Origin: Pseudomonadota bacterium
Lineage (GTDB): Bacteria; Pseudomonadota; Gammaproteobacteria; Burkholderiales; Sulfuriferulaceae
Direction: 5' to 3'
Length of the DNA stretch: 44,209 bases
Assembly: GCA_021790515.1 (NCBI GenBank)
Contig: JAJYHV010000057.1
Location: forward strand, 1 to 44,209
This document shows positions 1-8,117 of the stretch, piece by piece. Made by a program: the position numbers and the translations under genes. The notes beneath the pieces are model-generated. The model saw only the letters and a list, made by a program, of their open reading frames with translations. It made no database searches and was not told the origin of the DNA. Positions within the stretch are counted from its first letter, which is position 1. Each line of letters opens with the position of its first letter.

Positions 1-1927
1 TGGCACAAGGCAAAGAGAGATTGTTGTTGATGATGCCAAGCCGTGATTTGAGCGATGTATCCGGCTGGTTGAAACGGCGGGCGTAGAACACGCTGTTGGC
101 AAAAACTTTTTTGACATAATCACGGGTTTCACTAAACGGAATGGTCTCGGCGTAGATGGCCCCTTCGATCGGATAGGCTGGTTGCCAGTGCAGCGCACGT
201 CGCGGGCCGGCGTTGTAGGCGGCAGTTGCCAGCACGTCCGAGTTGCCAAGGCGCGTCAAAATCGTTTTCAGATAAAACATGCCAAAATGCAGGCTGACAT
301 CAGGTTCGGACAGGCGTGACGGATGAAAGTGGCGAATATGCAGTCGATGCGCAATCCAGCGCGCGGTGGATGGCATGACCTGCATCAGCCCGGAGGCGCC
401 AACGCCTGAATGGGCATAGCTGATGAAGCGGCTTTCCTGGCGGATAAGGCCATATACCCAGGCTTCATTGAGCTGGTATTGTTCAGCATAGCTGTGGGCG
501 ATGTTGTGGTAGGGGGACAGAAAACTCAGGGCAAGATTATGCTCGTGCGAGCGATCGGCGGTGTTGATGGCGCAATCCAGCCAGCGTGCGTTACGCGCCA
601 GTATTGCAGCGGCGAGCAGTTGGTGATCGGTGAAGTTTTGGCTGCTCCAGCGCCATTCCAGCGTGGCTTCGCCGCGCAGGCCCATTTGATAGAGCAGCAG
701 CGCACGCGCGATACCGGGCATCTGGCTGACGGCGCGAATTTCGTCATCGGAAGGATAAACATCGGCGGCAGGGGCACTGGCTACCACGCCCAAGTCTTCC
801 TGTGCCAGAAGGCCATAGAAGGAAAATTCATTCGATAAGGGGAGCAACAACAGGTTGGCGGCCTGTCTGTCGCCCAGCATACGGTCGCTGCGTGCCAGCC
901 AGTAGCGCCAGGCCGGTTTGGCGCGGGAAGCAGGTTGCATGGCGAGGATGCTTTGCCGCACGATTTCCCAGTTGCCTGCGAGCAGGGCGGCACGGGTTTT
1001 CCAGGCCAGGGTGGTGTCGTCAACAGGAATGTTGCCTGCGTGGGCAAACCACGACAGGGCTTCGGGCAGGTGTTGCTGGCTGGCGCGTGTGGCGATATCC
1101 GTCCAGATTTCGCTGCGGACGGGTTCGCTGAATTGGCTTTGCCAGTCTTGCCAGTATTGGAATGCTTGCTGTGCATCGCGGTGGGCGAGTCGGTCCAATG
1201 CATAGCGCACGATTTCCTGATCGGCACGGTTGGCGAAGGCGTGGGGAACTTTTAACAGGTTTTCCGGGTGATCGACTGCTTCATCGAGTTGCTGCGGCGT
1301 TGGTGCGGTGTCGATTGGTAAATCACTGGCGGCCATTTGGGCGGTGGTGACATCGCCGCGAAACATGGCTTGCCGCAGGCGTTGCCAAGTGGAATCGGCG
1401 TTTAACATGTGGTCTGCCGTGAGAGCATCGAAATACTGATTGCAGGCGGCAGGAAGCATTGTGCCTGCGCGCCAGAGCGTTAGCGCTTCGGCAGGCGGGA
1501 CGGCGTCATGCAGCACGTGCTCGGCCTGCCATGCATCGCATTGCAAGCTTTGATCCGTGGCTTCAAGCGTACTATAGCTGGACATGAATGCCGCCCAGTT
1601 TTGCTGTGAAGCGAGTTGACGTAACCAGTCATTGCGCAAGCGGGCAGCCAGAGGTGAATCGGCATGGCGATTGATGAAGTCGTTGATGTCTTCCGGGGTG
1701 GCGTTACCGAGCCGCAAACTCAATTGCCAATATTCAACCCATGACACCAGAATGGAGTCTTGCAGTCGGGTGGCGTATTCATCCAGTTTGTCGGCATTGC
1801 CAGCGCGGAAAGCGGCACGTGCGGCCAGAAAATCGGATGTTTCATCGGCGTGCGCCTGGTGACTTGTGAGCAGGACGGTGAGAAAAACGGTGAGAAAAAC
1901 GGTGAGGCAGGCGATAAAGTAACGCAT
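1..1927 (-). CDS. slt: Soluble lytic murein transglycosylase (3' end beyond window)
   Basis: Periplasmic enzyme that cleaves peptidoglycan glycan strands with formation of 1,6-anhydro-MurNAc. The frame opens at ATG 1927 and stays open for 642 codons to the window edge, so only the extreme C-terminus is missing. Residues 1-27 form a signal peptide ending in an AHA-type cleavage site. A long helical region of the Slt70 superhelix type follows, then the catalytic SLT domain. Catalytic Glu is E498 in RQESRF, followed by GASGLMQVMP and later TAAYNAGPRRA, all hallmarks of the family. The signal peptide contains a short internal repeat (TVFL, TVFL, TVLL) caused by a DNA direct repeat near 1878-1910. 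The gene starts 25 nt downstream of the ilvA stop on the same strand, so it may share the ilvA transcript. Function is firm; substrate preference is inferred from the family. Confidence 0.95.
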   Translation of the reverse strand, partial: MRYFIACLTVFLTVFLTVLLTSHQAHADETSDFLAARAAFRAGNADKLDEYATRLQDSILVSWVEYWQLSLRLGNATPEDINDFINRHADSPLAARLRNDWLRQLASQQNWAAFMSSYSTLEATDQSLQCDAWQAEHVLHDAVPPAEALTLWRAGTMLPAACNQYFDALTADHMLNADSTWQRLRQAMFRGDVTTAQMAASDLPIDTAPTPQQLDEAVDHPENLLKVPHAFANRADQEIVRYALDRLAHRDAQQAFQYWQDWQSQFSEPVRSEIWTDIATRASQQHLPEALSWFAHAGNIPVDDTTLAWKTRAALLAGNWEIVRQSILAMQPASRAKPAWRYWLARSDRMLGDRQAANLLLLPLSNEFSFYGLLAQEDLGVVASAPAADVYPSDDEIRAVSQMPGIARALLLYQMGLRGEATLEWRWSSQNFTDHQLLAAAILARNARWLDCAINTADRSHEHNLALSFLSPYHNIAHSYAEQYQLNEAWVYGLIRQESRFISYAHSGVGASGLMQVMPSTARWIAHRLHIRHFHPSRLSEPDVSLHFGMFYLKTILTRLGNSDVLATAAYNAGPRRALHWQPAYPIEGAIYAETIPFSETRDYVKKVFANSVFYARRFNQPDTSLKSRLGIINNNLSLPCA

Positions 1928-1952
1928 GGCAGTTGGTGTCAAAAGGTAATGG

Positions 1953-3473
1953 TCAGGCCAAAAACAGTCGGTAAGCGATGTTGTCGGTTTCATCCTGCCA
2001 TGGATAACCCAGCGCATCAAGCGATGCTGTCAAATTAGTGTATTGCTCGGGCGGTACTTGAATGCCGGTCAGCACCCGTCCGTAATCGGCGCCATGATTG
2101 CGGTAATGAAACAGGCTGATGTTCCAGCGTTCGCCAAGCGTGTTCAAGAACTGCATCAGTGCACCGGGGCGTTCGGGAAATTCAAAACGGTAAATACGTT
2201 CATTTTTGGCCTGCGGTGCATGCCCACCGACCAGATGGCGGACATGCAGTTTGGCCATTTCGTTGTCAGTAAGATCTATCGCAGTGAGTTTTTCCTGATG
2301 CAGGCGGCTAATCAATGTGCCAACCGAGTCACCGCTGGTGATTTGCAGACCGACGAACACGTGGGCTGCTTGCTGGTTGGCATAGCGGTAATTGAATTCA
2401 GTGATGTTGCGGGTGCCAAGCAAGGAGCAAAAGGTTTTGAAGCTGCCGGGGCGTTCGGGGATGGTTACGGCCAGAATGGCTTCTCGACGTTCACCAAGTT
2501 CGGCACGTTCTGCGATGTGGCGCAAACGGTCAAAATTCATGTTGGCACCACTGGCGATGGCGATGACGGTGGCGTTGCTCAATTGTTCGCGGGCGCACCA
2601 CAACTTGGCTCCGGCAACGGACAGTGCGCCGGAAGGCTCCAGAATGGAGCGGGTATCTTCAAATACATCTTTGATGGCGGCACAGATGGCGTCATTGTTC
2701 ACCCGCAAGACTTCATCAACGTATTGCTGTGCCAGGCGGAAGGTTTCTTCACCGACCTGTTTGACGGCGACACCATCGGCAAATATACCTACTTGTGGTA
2801 ACAGGACACGTTGTCCGGCAACCAGGGATTGCGCCATGGCGTCGGCGTCTTCCGGTTCGACACCGATGATTTTGATGCCGGGTTTGAGTCGTTTGACATA
2901 GGCTGCCATGCCGGCAATCAGCCCGCCACCACCCACAGGGACGAAGATGGCATCAATCGGGGCGCTGTGCTGACGCAAGATTTCCATGGCAATGGTGCCC
3001 TGACCGGCAATCACGGCAGGATCATCATACGGATGGACGTAGGTAGCGCCGGTTTTGACAGCCAGCTGCAGCGCATAGGCATAGGCATCGTCGTAGGTGT
3101 CGCCGTGAAGAATGGTTTCGGCACCCCGTGCGCGTACGGCTTGAACCTTGATCTGTGGTGTCGGGGTGGGCATGACGATGGTGGCATGGCAACCGAGTTT
3201 TTGCGCGGCCAGTGCAACGCCTTGGGCATGGTTGCCTGCTGAAGCGGTAATGACGCCGGCAGCCAGGGCGTCGGCAGACAGGCCGGCCATTTTGTTATAG
3301 GCACCACGCAATTTGAAGGCAAAAACCGGTTGCAGGTCCTCGCGTTTGAGCCAGATATGGTTGCCCATGCGGGCGGACAGGTTAGGTGCACGTTCCAGTG
3401 GGGATTCGTGGGCGACTTCATACACGCGGGCAGTGAGAATGGCAGTCAGGTAGTCGTAATCTGGATATTGCAT
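1953..3473 (-). CDS. ilvA: Threonine ammonia-lyase, biosynthetic (threonine deaminase)
   Basis: PLP enzyme converting L-threonine to 2-oxobutanoate and ammonia, the committed step to isoleucine. The product has 506 residues, the length of the long allosteric form. The N-terminal catalytic domain has the PLP lysine K54 in FAFKLRGAYN, the substrate loop SAGNHAQG, and the glycine-rich phosphate site VPVGGGGLIAG. From about residue 325 to the end are two ACT-like regulatory domains (each containing a RPG turn: IPERPGSF and FPERPGAL), which in the family bind isoleucine and valine. Start ATG 3473. It diverges from rpiA across 151 bp that contain a 7+7 bp inverted repeat. The threonine supply genes hom and thrC lie 20 kb away in the window, not in this operon. 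Confidence 0.96.
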   Translation of the reverse strand: MQYPDYDYLTAILTARVYEVAHESPLERAPNLSARMGNHIWLKREDLQPVFAFKLRGAYNKMAGLSADALAAGVITASAGNHAQGVALAAQKLGCHATIVMPTPTPQIKVQAVRARGAETILHGDTYDDAYAYALQLAVKTGATYVHPYDDPAVIAGQGTIAMEILRQHSAPIDAIFVPVGGGGLIAGMAAYVKRLKPGIKIIGVEPEDADAMAQSLVAGQRVLLPQVGIFADGVAVKQVGEETFRLAQQYVDEVLRVNNDAICAAIKDVFEDTRSILEPSGALSVAGAKLWCAREQLSNATVIAIASGANMNFDRLRHIAERAELGERREAILAVTIPERPGSFKTFCSLLGTRNITEFNYRYANQQAAHVFVGLQITSGDSVGTLISRLHQEKLTAIDLTDNEMAKLHVRHLVGGHAPQAKNERIYRFEFPERPGALMQFLNTLGERWNISLFHYRNHGADYGRVLTGIQVPPEQYTNLTASLDALGYPWQDETDNIAYRLFLA

Positions 3474-3519
3474 GGTTTTGGCTGTTTGCTGGCGGAGAGA
3501 TGGTGGTTGAATAAAAACG

Positions 3520-3544
3520 CTGATAATATCGACTAGGTTATCAG
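3520..3544. promoter_or_regulatory. Inverted repeat in the ilvA/rpiA divergent promoter region
   Basis: CTGATAA (3520-3526) and its exact reverse complement TTATCAG (3538-3544) are separated by 11 bp. The repeat sits 47 bp upstream of the ilvA start and 81 bp upstream of rpiA, and overlaps an AT-rich TATTAT that could be a -10 element for ilvA. The geometry fits a dimeric regulator operator with half-sites about 1.7 helical turns apart. A role is inferred; the repeat itself is exact. Confidence 0.4.
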
Positions 3545-3624
3545 ACCTGATGGATTTGTGGAAATGTGATTTTGGCGGTATCCTTCGCAGGAGAATCTTT
3601 CAATTTATGTTGTGGGGATGACAG

Positions 3625-4284
3625 ATGGATCAGAATGCCATGAAACAGGCAGTAGCGCGTGCGGCGATTGCGTTCGTGCCGCAAGGTGTCATTGGGGTGG
3701 GAACAGGGTCTACTGCCAATTTCTTTATTGATGAATTGGCAAAAATCAAGGGGAAAATTGATGGCGCAGTCGCCAGTTCCGAAGCCTCAGCGCAGCGTTT
3801 GCGTGGACACGGTATTCCGGTGCTGGATTTGAACGCGGTCGGCGAGATGGATGTTTATGTCGATGGCGCAGATGAAATTACCCGTCATTTGCACATGATT
3901 AAAGGTGGCGGTGGCGCACTGACACGGGAAAAGATCGTGGCAGCGAGCAGTCGGCAATTCATTTGCCTGGCGGACGAGACCAAGCTGGTCGATGTGCTGG
4001 GGCAGTTTCCTCTGCCGGTGGAAGTCATTCCGATGGCGCGTGGTTACGTTGCACGGCAGTTGGTCAAACTGGGTGGGCAACCCGTATTGCGGGAAGGATT
4101 TTTGACCGACAATGGCAACGTGATTCTGGATGTGTCGGGATTGAGTATCCTGAACCCACCAGAGCTGGAAACCATGCTCAACCAGATTGTCGGCGTGGTG
4201 ACGAATGGTTTGTTTGCACACCGACCGGCAGATATCCTGATATTGGGACGCCAGACCGGGGTTGAGGTATTGCGCGCAGTGTGA
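3625..4284 (+). CDS. rpiA: Ribose-5-phosphate isomerase A
   Basis: Interconverts ribose 5-phosphate and ribulose 5-phosphate in the non-oxidative pentose phosphate pathway. The 219-residue length is typical of RpiA. Visible motifs are the phosphate-binding GVGTGST near residue 25, the DGADEI catalytic loop, the [14 protein letters not shown] segment that supplies the catalytic lysine and substrate contacts, and the C-terminal [13 protein letters not shown] 3625 is preceded by a purine-rich GGGGATGACAG stretch. It is divergent from ilvA and convergent with yacG, so it is probably monocistronic. Together with zwf and gnd elsewhere in the window it covers both oxidative entry and isomerisation of the pathway. 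Confidence 0.96.
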   Translation: MDQNAMKQAVARAAIAFVPQGVIGVGTGSTANFFIDELAKIKGKIDGAVASSEASAQRLRGHGIPVLDLNAVGEMDVYVDGADEITRHLHMIKGGGGALTREKIVAASSRQFICLADETKLVDVLGQFPLPVEVIPMARGYVARQLVKLGGQPVLREGFLTDNGNVILDVSGLSILNPPELETMLNQIVGVVTNGLFAHRPADILILGRQTGVEVLRAV

Positions 4285-4326
4285 TTGTTTCGGCGCGCAG
4301 TCATGTGAGAATGAATCGGCAGTGTC

Positions 4327-4521
4327 TCAGGCAGACCCGTCCACCGGTTGTTCGTCATCGCCGTCGTCCGGATGGCGGCTGGCGATGCTGTAGCGCTCCT
4401 CTGCCCATGCGCCCAGATCTGCGGTGCGGCAGCGTTTGGAACAAAACGGTCGATATGGATTTCTGGCGTCCCAGATGACGTCACGTCGGCAGGTTGGACA
4501 GGCAACGGTGCGTATGGTCAT
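4327..4521 (-). CDS. yacG: DNA gyrase inhibitor YacG (small zinc-binding protein)
   Basis: A 64-residue zinc finger protein of the YacG family, which binds GyrB and inhibits DNA gyrase in E. coli. The four zinc cysteines are present as CPTC (residues 8-11) and CSKRC (27-31), followed by the family segment [15 protein letters not shown]. The tail is acidic, as usual. I chose ATG 4521 because it overlaps the zapD stop as ATGA, giving translational coupling, and yields the usual family length. In-frame ATGs at 4530 and 4536 would add 3 or 5 residues. It ends the pilB-to-yacG run, an arrangement common in proteobacteria. Confidence 0.9.
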   Translation of the reverse strand: MTIRTVACPTCRRDVIWDARNPYRPFCSKRCRTADLGAWAEERYSIASRHPDDGDDEQPVDGSA

Positions 4522-5240
4522 GTTTGGCATAGACATAACTGAAATTCTATATCGGGTGTGACGGTATTGCCGGTGCCAACGGGCAAGGTGGACACAAAAC
4601 GAATGGTGATGGCGTGCCGACTGGCGCTGACTTCCGGTATCCATTCGGTGTTGCGGGCGATGCCGATACGAAGCAGACGGATGTTTTTGTCGCTGAGCAT
4701 CTGTTGGTGGAATCCCTGACGGGCAATGCGCGTTTCCGGCCTGCTGTTTTCCCGCAGACTTTGCAGGACGATGTTTAGCGCCTGATAAATAGGCAGCAGG
4801 GGGGATATCCAGTTGATCAGGTCGGCACGGCGTTGTGCGGCAGGCAAGTGTTGCCAGTGATGGAAACAGGGAATATCAAAACTGTTGACTCCACCAGGGA
4901 TGTTGGCGCGTTGTTTGAGCATCGACAACCACTCCTGCTCACGCAATGCCTGATCAAGCCTGCCGGGCAGGTTGTGCAGGGCATGGGCGGCATGGTTTAG
5001 CGCGAGGGCGCTGTCTGGGGCGACGTCAGCCATTTGTTGCTGGCGGGAGAGTTCCATTTGCAAATCGGTGCGAATTTCATTTCTGGCGGTGATTTCGAAC
5101 AAGTCAAACAAGTGAAACAGCGCTGTCTGTTGCAACAGTACGTCGTCAATCTGGATCAGACGTAAAGCTTGCTGGAACAACCGCTCCAGCTTGAGCAGTG
5201 TGCGGATGTGTTCATTCAGCGGATACTCGTAGATAATCAC
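4518..5240 (-). CDS. zapD: Cell division protein ZapD (FtsZ-bundling)
   Basis: Cytoplasmic Z-ring associated protein (DUF1342 family) that bundles FtsZ filaments. The 240 residues match the family length, with the typical opening [20 protein letters not shown], the mid-region [16 protein letters not shown] and the segment [17 protein letters not shown]. The start codon is GTG at 5240; no ATG is available before the conserved N-terminus. It lies 85 nt downstream of coaE and overlaps yacG by 4 nt. The coaE-zapD-yacG order is a conserved neighbourhood downstream of pilD in proteobacteria and supports the call. Confidence 0.93.
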   Translation of the reverse strand: MIIYEYPLNEHIRTLLKLERLFQQALRLIQIDDVLLQQTALFHLFDLFEITARNEIRTDLQMELSRQQQMADVAPDSALALNHAAHALHNLPGRLDQALREQEWLSMLKQRANIPGGVNSFDIPCFHHWQHLPAAQRRADLINWISPLLPIYQALNIVLQSLRENSRPETRIARQGFHQQMLSDKNIRLLRIGIARNTEWIPEVSASRHAITIRFVSTLPVGTGNTVTPDIEFQLCLCQT

Positions 5241-5325
5241 GAACGGTGGCGGGTCGAGGCAATATCAATGGCTAATTCTGACACGAACCGGGCAGAACAG
5301 CAAATGCTATCCCAGAACGCGGGTG

Positions 5326-5955
5326 TCATCGGGTTGCGCTGTCAAGAGACAGGTATTTTTCATGCAGACGAGCGACTTGCTGCCATAGATGGCTTTCATC
5401 AGTTCGGTTGTCGATGATGTCGTCTGCGCGCGCAAGACGTTGTTGTCTCGATAATTGTTGCGCCATGATGCGCTGCACCATCGCTCGGTCCAATTGGCTG
5501 CGTGACATGGCGCGGGAAATTTGTTGCTCTGGTTCGGTATCCACGACCAGTGTGCGATTGACCAGCGGTAAAAAGTGGCTGGTTTCGAACAGTAATGGAA
5601 CAATGAGTATTTGATATGGGGCGCTGGCATGTCCTTGTAATCGCCGCCGACTTTCTTGCAGGATAAGCGGGTGCAGAATGTGTTCCAGTTGCTGTTTGGC
5701 TTGCGGGTCGTTAAAAATGCGTTCCCGCATGCGCGCACGGTGCATGGCACCCTGATCGTCCAAACTTTCGGTGCCAAAAGCGTCCAGGATGGCGGGGATG
5801 GCCAATCCATTCGGAGCAGTCAATGCGTGGGCGTAGTCGTCCGTATCCGTCACCGGGACGCCAAGGCGGGAAAACAATCGGCCGACCAGACTTTTGCCGG
5901 AGGCGATGCCGCCAGTCAGTCCGATGATATTGTTCAGATAGTCAGATGCAGCCAT
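5326..5955 (-). CDS. coaE: Dephospho-CoA kinase
   Basis: Last step of coenzyme A synthesis: ATP-dependent phosphorylation of dephospho-CoA at the 3'-hydroxyl of its ribose. The 209-residue protein begins with strand, then P-loop GLTGGIASGKS (residues 12-22). Next come the substrate-binding TDTDDYAHAL region, HPLI in the CoA-binding helix, and the VPLLFET segment typical of the family. I chose ATG 5955 because the homologous start lies shortly before the P-loop; it overlaps the 3' end of pilD by 22 nt. The frame stays open further upstream inside pilD, but that extension has no family similarity. It is co-transcribed with pilD by position. Confidence 0.95.
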   Translation of the reverse strand: MAASDYLNNIIGLTGGIASGKSLVGRLFSRLGVPVTDTDDYAHALTAPNGLAIPAILDAFGTESLDDQGAMHRARMRERIFNDPQAKQQLEHILHPLILQESRRRLQGHASAPYQILIVPLLFETSHFLPLVNRTLVVDTEPEQQISRAMSRSQLDRAMVQRIMAQQLSRQQRLARADDIIDNRTDESHLWQQVARLHEKYLSLDSATR

Positions 5956-6806
5956 TGGGTATTGATGGCGTTGCCCCAAAACAGCGCGATGAGGGCGCCA
6001 CCAGCCAGATAGGGGCCAAATGGAATCGGTGTGTTGCGCTGGTGTCCGCCAAACAGCATCAGTGCGATGCCGATTATAGCGCCGGTCAGGGAAGACAAGA
6101 GCAGGACGGCTGGCAACATTTGCCAACCTAACCATGCGCCGACGGCTGCCAGCAGTTTGAAATCACCATAGCCCATGCCTTCTTTACCGGTGAGCAGACG
6201 AAATCCCTGATATATGCTCCACAGCAACAGGTAGCCCGCTGCGGCTCCGCTGACGGCAGACGACAGCGGCACGAAACCGTGGTTCAGGTTGATGAGCAAT
6301 CCAGCCCAGAGCAGCGGCAAGGTAATGCTGTCCGGTAGCAATTGGGTATCCAGGTCGATAAAGGTTAACGCGATCAGCGCCCAGACAAATGGCAGGACAA
6401 ACAGTAGTTGTTGCGGTTGTGTAAAATGCAGGGCAACGGCGAGCGATAAACCTGCCGTCAGAAGTTCGATAGCCGGGTAACGCCAGTGGATGGGTTGTTG
6501 GCAGCCAGCGCAACGGCCACGCAACCACAGAAAACTGACGACGGGGATGTTTTCCCAGGCACGTATCCGGCGTGCACAATGTGGACAGGCTGATGCCGGG
6601 CGAGACAGCGACAGAAAGGGTTCATCCGGCAGCGCGACGCCATTGAGTTCAGCGCATTGCGCCCGCCATTCGCGCTCAAGGATTTTGGGCAGGCGGTAAA
6701 TGACAACATTCAGAAAACTGCCGACCACCAATCCCAACAAGCCGCACAACCCAACCAGCAATGCCGGATGGGAAAACAAGGGTTGCAAGAAATTATCCAA
6801 CCACAC
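5934..6806 (-). CDS. pilD: Type IV prepilin peptidase / N-methyltransferase
   Basis: Inner membrane aspartic protease that cleaves the leader of type IV prepilins and methylates the new N-terminus. A cytoplasmic zinc site is formed by two CxxC pairs, CPHC and CAGC, in the loop after the first membrane segment. The two catalytic aspartates are in FIDLDTQLLPD and GYGDFKL (the GxGD motif). About seven or eight hydrophobic segments follow the family pattern. No ATG precedes the conserved start; GTG 6806 is the best start and overlaps the end of pilC by 14 nt, while TTG 6800 is an alternative two residues shorter. It sits in the pilB-pilC-pilD order. No pilin gene is present in this window. Confidence 0.94.
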   Translation of the reverse strand: MWLDNFLQPLFSHPALLVGLCGLLGLVVGSFLNVVIYRLPKILEREWRAQCAELNGVALPDEPFLSLSRPASACPHCARRIRAWENIPVVSFLWLRGRCAGCQQPIHWRYPAIELLTAGLSLAVALHFTQPQQLLFVLPFVWALIALTFIDLDTQLLPDSITLPLLWAGLLINLNHGFVPLSSAVSGAAAGYLLLWSIYQGFRLLTGKEGMGYGDFKLLAAVGAWLGWQMLPAVLLLSSLTGAIIGIALMLFGGHQRNTPIPFGPYLAGGALIALFWGNAINTQWLHLTI

Positions 6807-8040
6807 TACCCATTTTGAAGATGGGCAGATACATGGCGACGACCATGCTGCCGATGAGGCCACCCAACACCACCATGATGATGGGTTCCATCAGGCTGGA
6901 CAGTGCCGCAACAGCATCATCGACCTCGGCTTCGTAAAAGTCGGCAACCTTGGACAACATGCTGTCCAGCGAGCCGGATTCTTCGCCAATGGAAACCATT
7001 TGTTGCACCATGTTGGGGAAGATGCCGACGTTTTGCATTGCGATGGTGAGACTGATGCCTGTGGTGACTTCATTGCGGATTTTCTGCGTAGCATCATAGA
7101 AAATGATGTTGCCTGACGCACCGGCCACCGAGTTGAGCGCTTCCACCAACGGGACACCGGCAGCAAACATGGTGGAGAGGGTGCGCGTCCAGCGTGCAAT
7201 GGCTGCTTTTTCCAGCACAGGGCCGAAGATGGGTAGTTTCAGCATCAGGCGATCCATTACTTCTTGCATGGGGCGAGAGCGTTTCCATGTGTAGAAAAAA
7301 AACCAGATGCCACCACCCAGACTACCGAAAATCAGCCACCAGTAATGGACAAAGAAATCGGAAATGTCCATCATGATGAGCGTAGGCGTGGGCAGGTTGG
7401 CGCCAAAACTGGTGAACAGTTGTTTGAAAGCGGGAACCACGAACAGCATGATGATGGCGGTGATGACAAAAGCGACGATGATAATGGAAATCGGGTAAAA
7501 CAACGCCGATTTGATCTTGCCTTTGATGGCGATGGTTTTTTCCTGATAGGAGGCAATCCGTTCAAGCACTTGATCGAGGATACCGGCCTGTTCACCGGCA
7601 TGGATGAGGTTGATATACAGGTTATCGAAGTAAAGCGGGTGTTTGCCAAAGGCCTGACTCAGGCTGTTGCCGCCCTCAATGTCGGTTTTGATCGAGAGCA
7701 ACAAGGCTTGTACAGTGGGGTTGGCATGGCCTTTGATGACGATATCGAAGGATTGCAACAATGGGACGCCGGATTTCATCATGGTGGATAATTGACGGGT
7801 GAACATGGCGATGTCTTTCCCGGAAATTTTCTTGCCACGCCGGTTGATGGCGGATTTTTTGCGCAGCTTCTGTAATGCGATACCTTGTCGGCGCAGATTG
7901 GATCTGGCGACGGTTTCGCTGGCGGCAAGCAGTTCACCCTGCACTTTTTTGCCGGATTTGTCGGTGCCTTCCCAGCTAAAGGCGGTGTCTTTCTGCCCGG
8001 ATTTTGGCAGGGGTTTGATGCTTGTTTTTGCAACGGCCAT
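6793..8040 (-). CDS. pilC: Type IV pilus inner membrane platform protein PilC
   Basis: Polytopic platform protein that couples the PilB motor to pilin assembly. The 415 residues contain two T2SF (GspF-like) domains, roughly residues 80-200 and 285-405. Each has the family helix-turn pattern (for example FTRQLSTMMKSGVPLLQSFD and ARWTRTLSTMFAAGVPLVEA), followed by hydrophobic membrane segments. ATG 8040 has a strong Shine-Dalgarno GGAGG seven nucleotides upstream, which fixes the start. It lies 77 bp downstream of pilB and overlaps pilD, consistent with one pilB-C-D transcript. Confidence 0.96.
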   Translation of the reverse strand: MAVAKTSIKPLPKSGQKDTAFSWEGTDKSGKKVQGELLAASETVARSNLRRQGIALQKLRKKSAINRRGKKISGKDIAMFTRQLSTMMKSGVPLLQSFDIVIKGHANPTVQALLLSIKTDIEGGNSLSQAFGKHPLYFDNLYINLIHAGEQAGILDQVLERIASYQEKTIAIKGKIKSALFYPISIIIVAFVITAIIMLFVVPAFKQLFTSFGANLPTPTLIMMDISDFFVHYWWLIFGSLGGGIWFFFYTWKRSRPMQEVMDRLMLKLPIFGPVLEKAAIARWTRTLSTMFAAGVPLVEALNSVAGASGNIIFYDATQKIRNEVTTGISLTIAMQNVGIFPNMVQQMVSIGEESGSLDSMLSKVADFYEAEVDDAVAALSSLMEPIIMVVLGGLIGSMVVAMYLPIFKMGSVVG

Positions 8041-8117
8041 GGTTTTCCTCCGGTTGCCCGTTTGGCGTCATTGGGCAGTATTATTTTGTCGTGCGACGAA
8101 TATTGTCATGAGGTGCG

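Noticed and set aside
2043-2801. A 252-codon plus-strand frame inside ilvA
   Set aside because: Complementary to conserved ilvA coding sequence; no ribosome site and no known motif.
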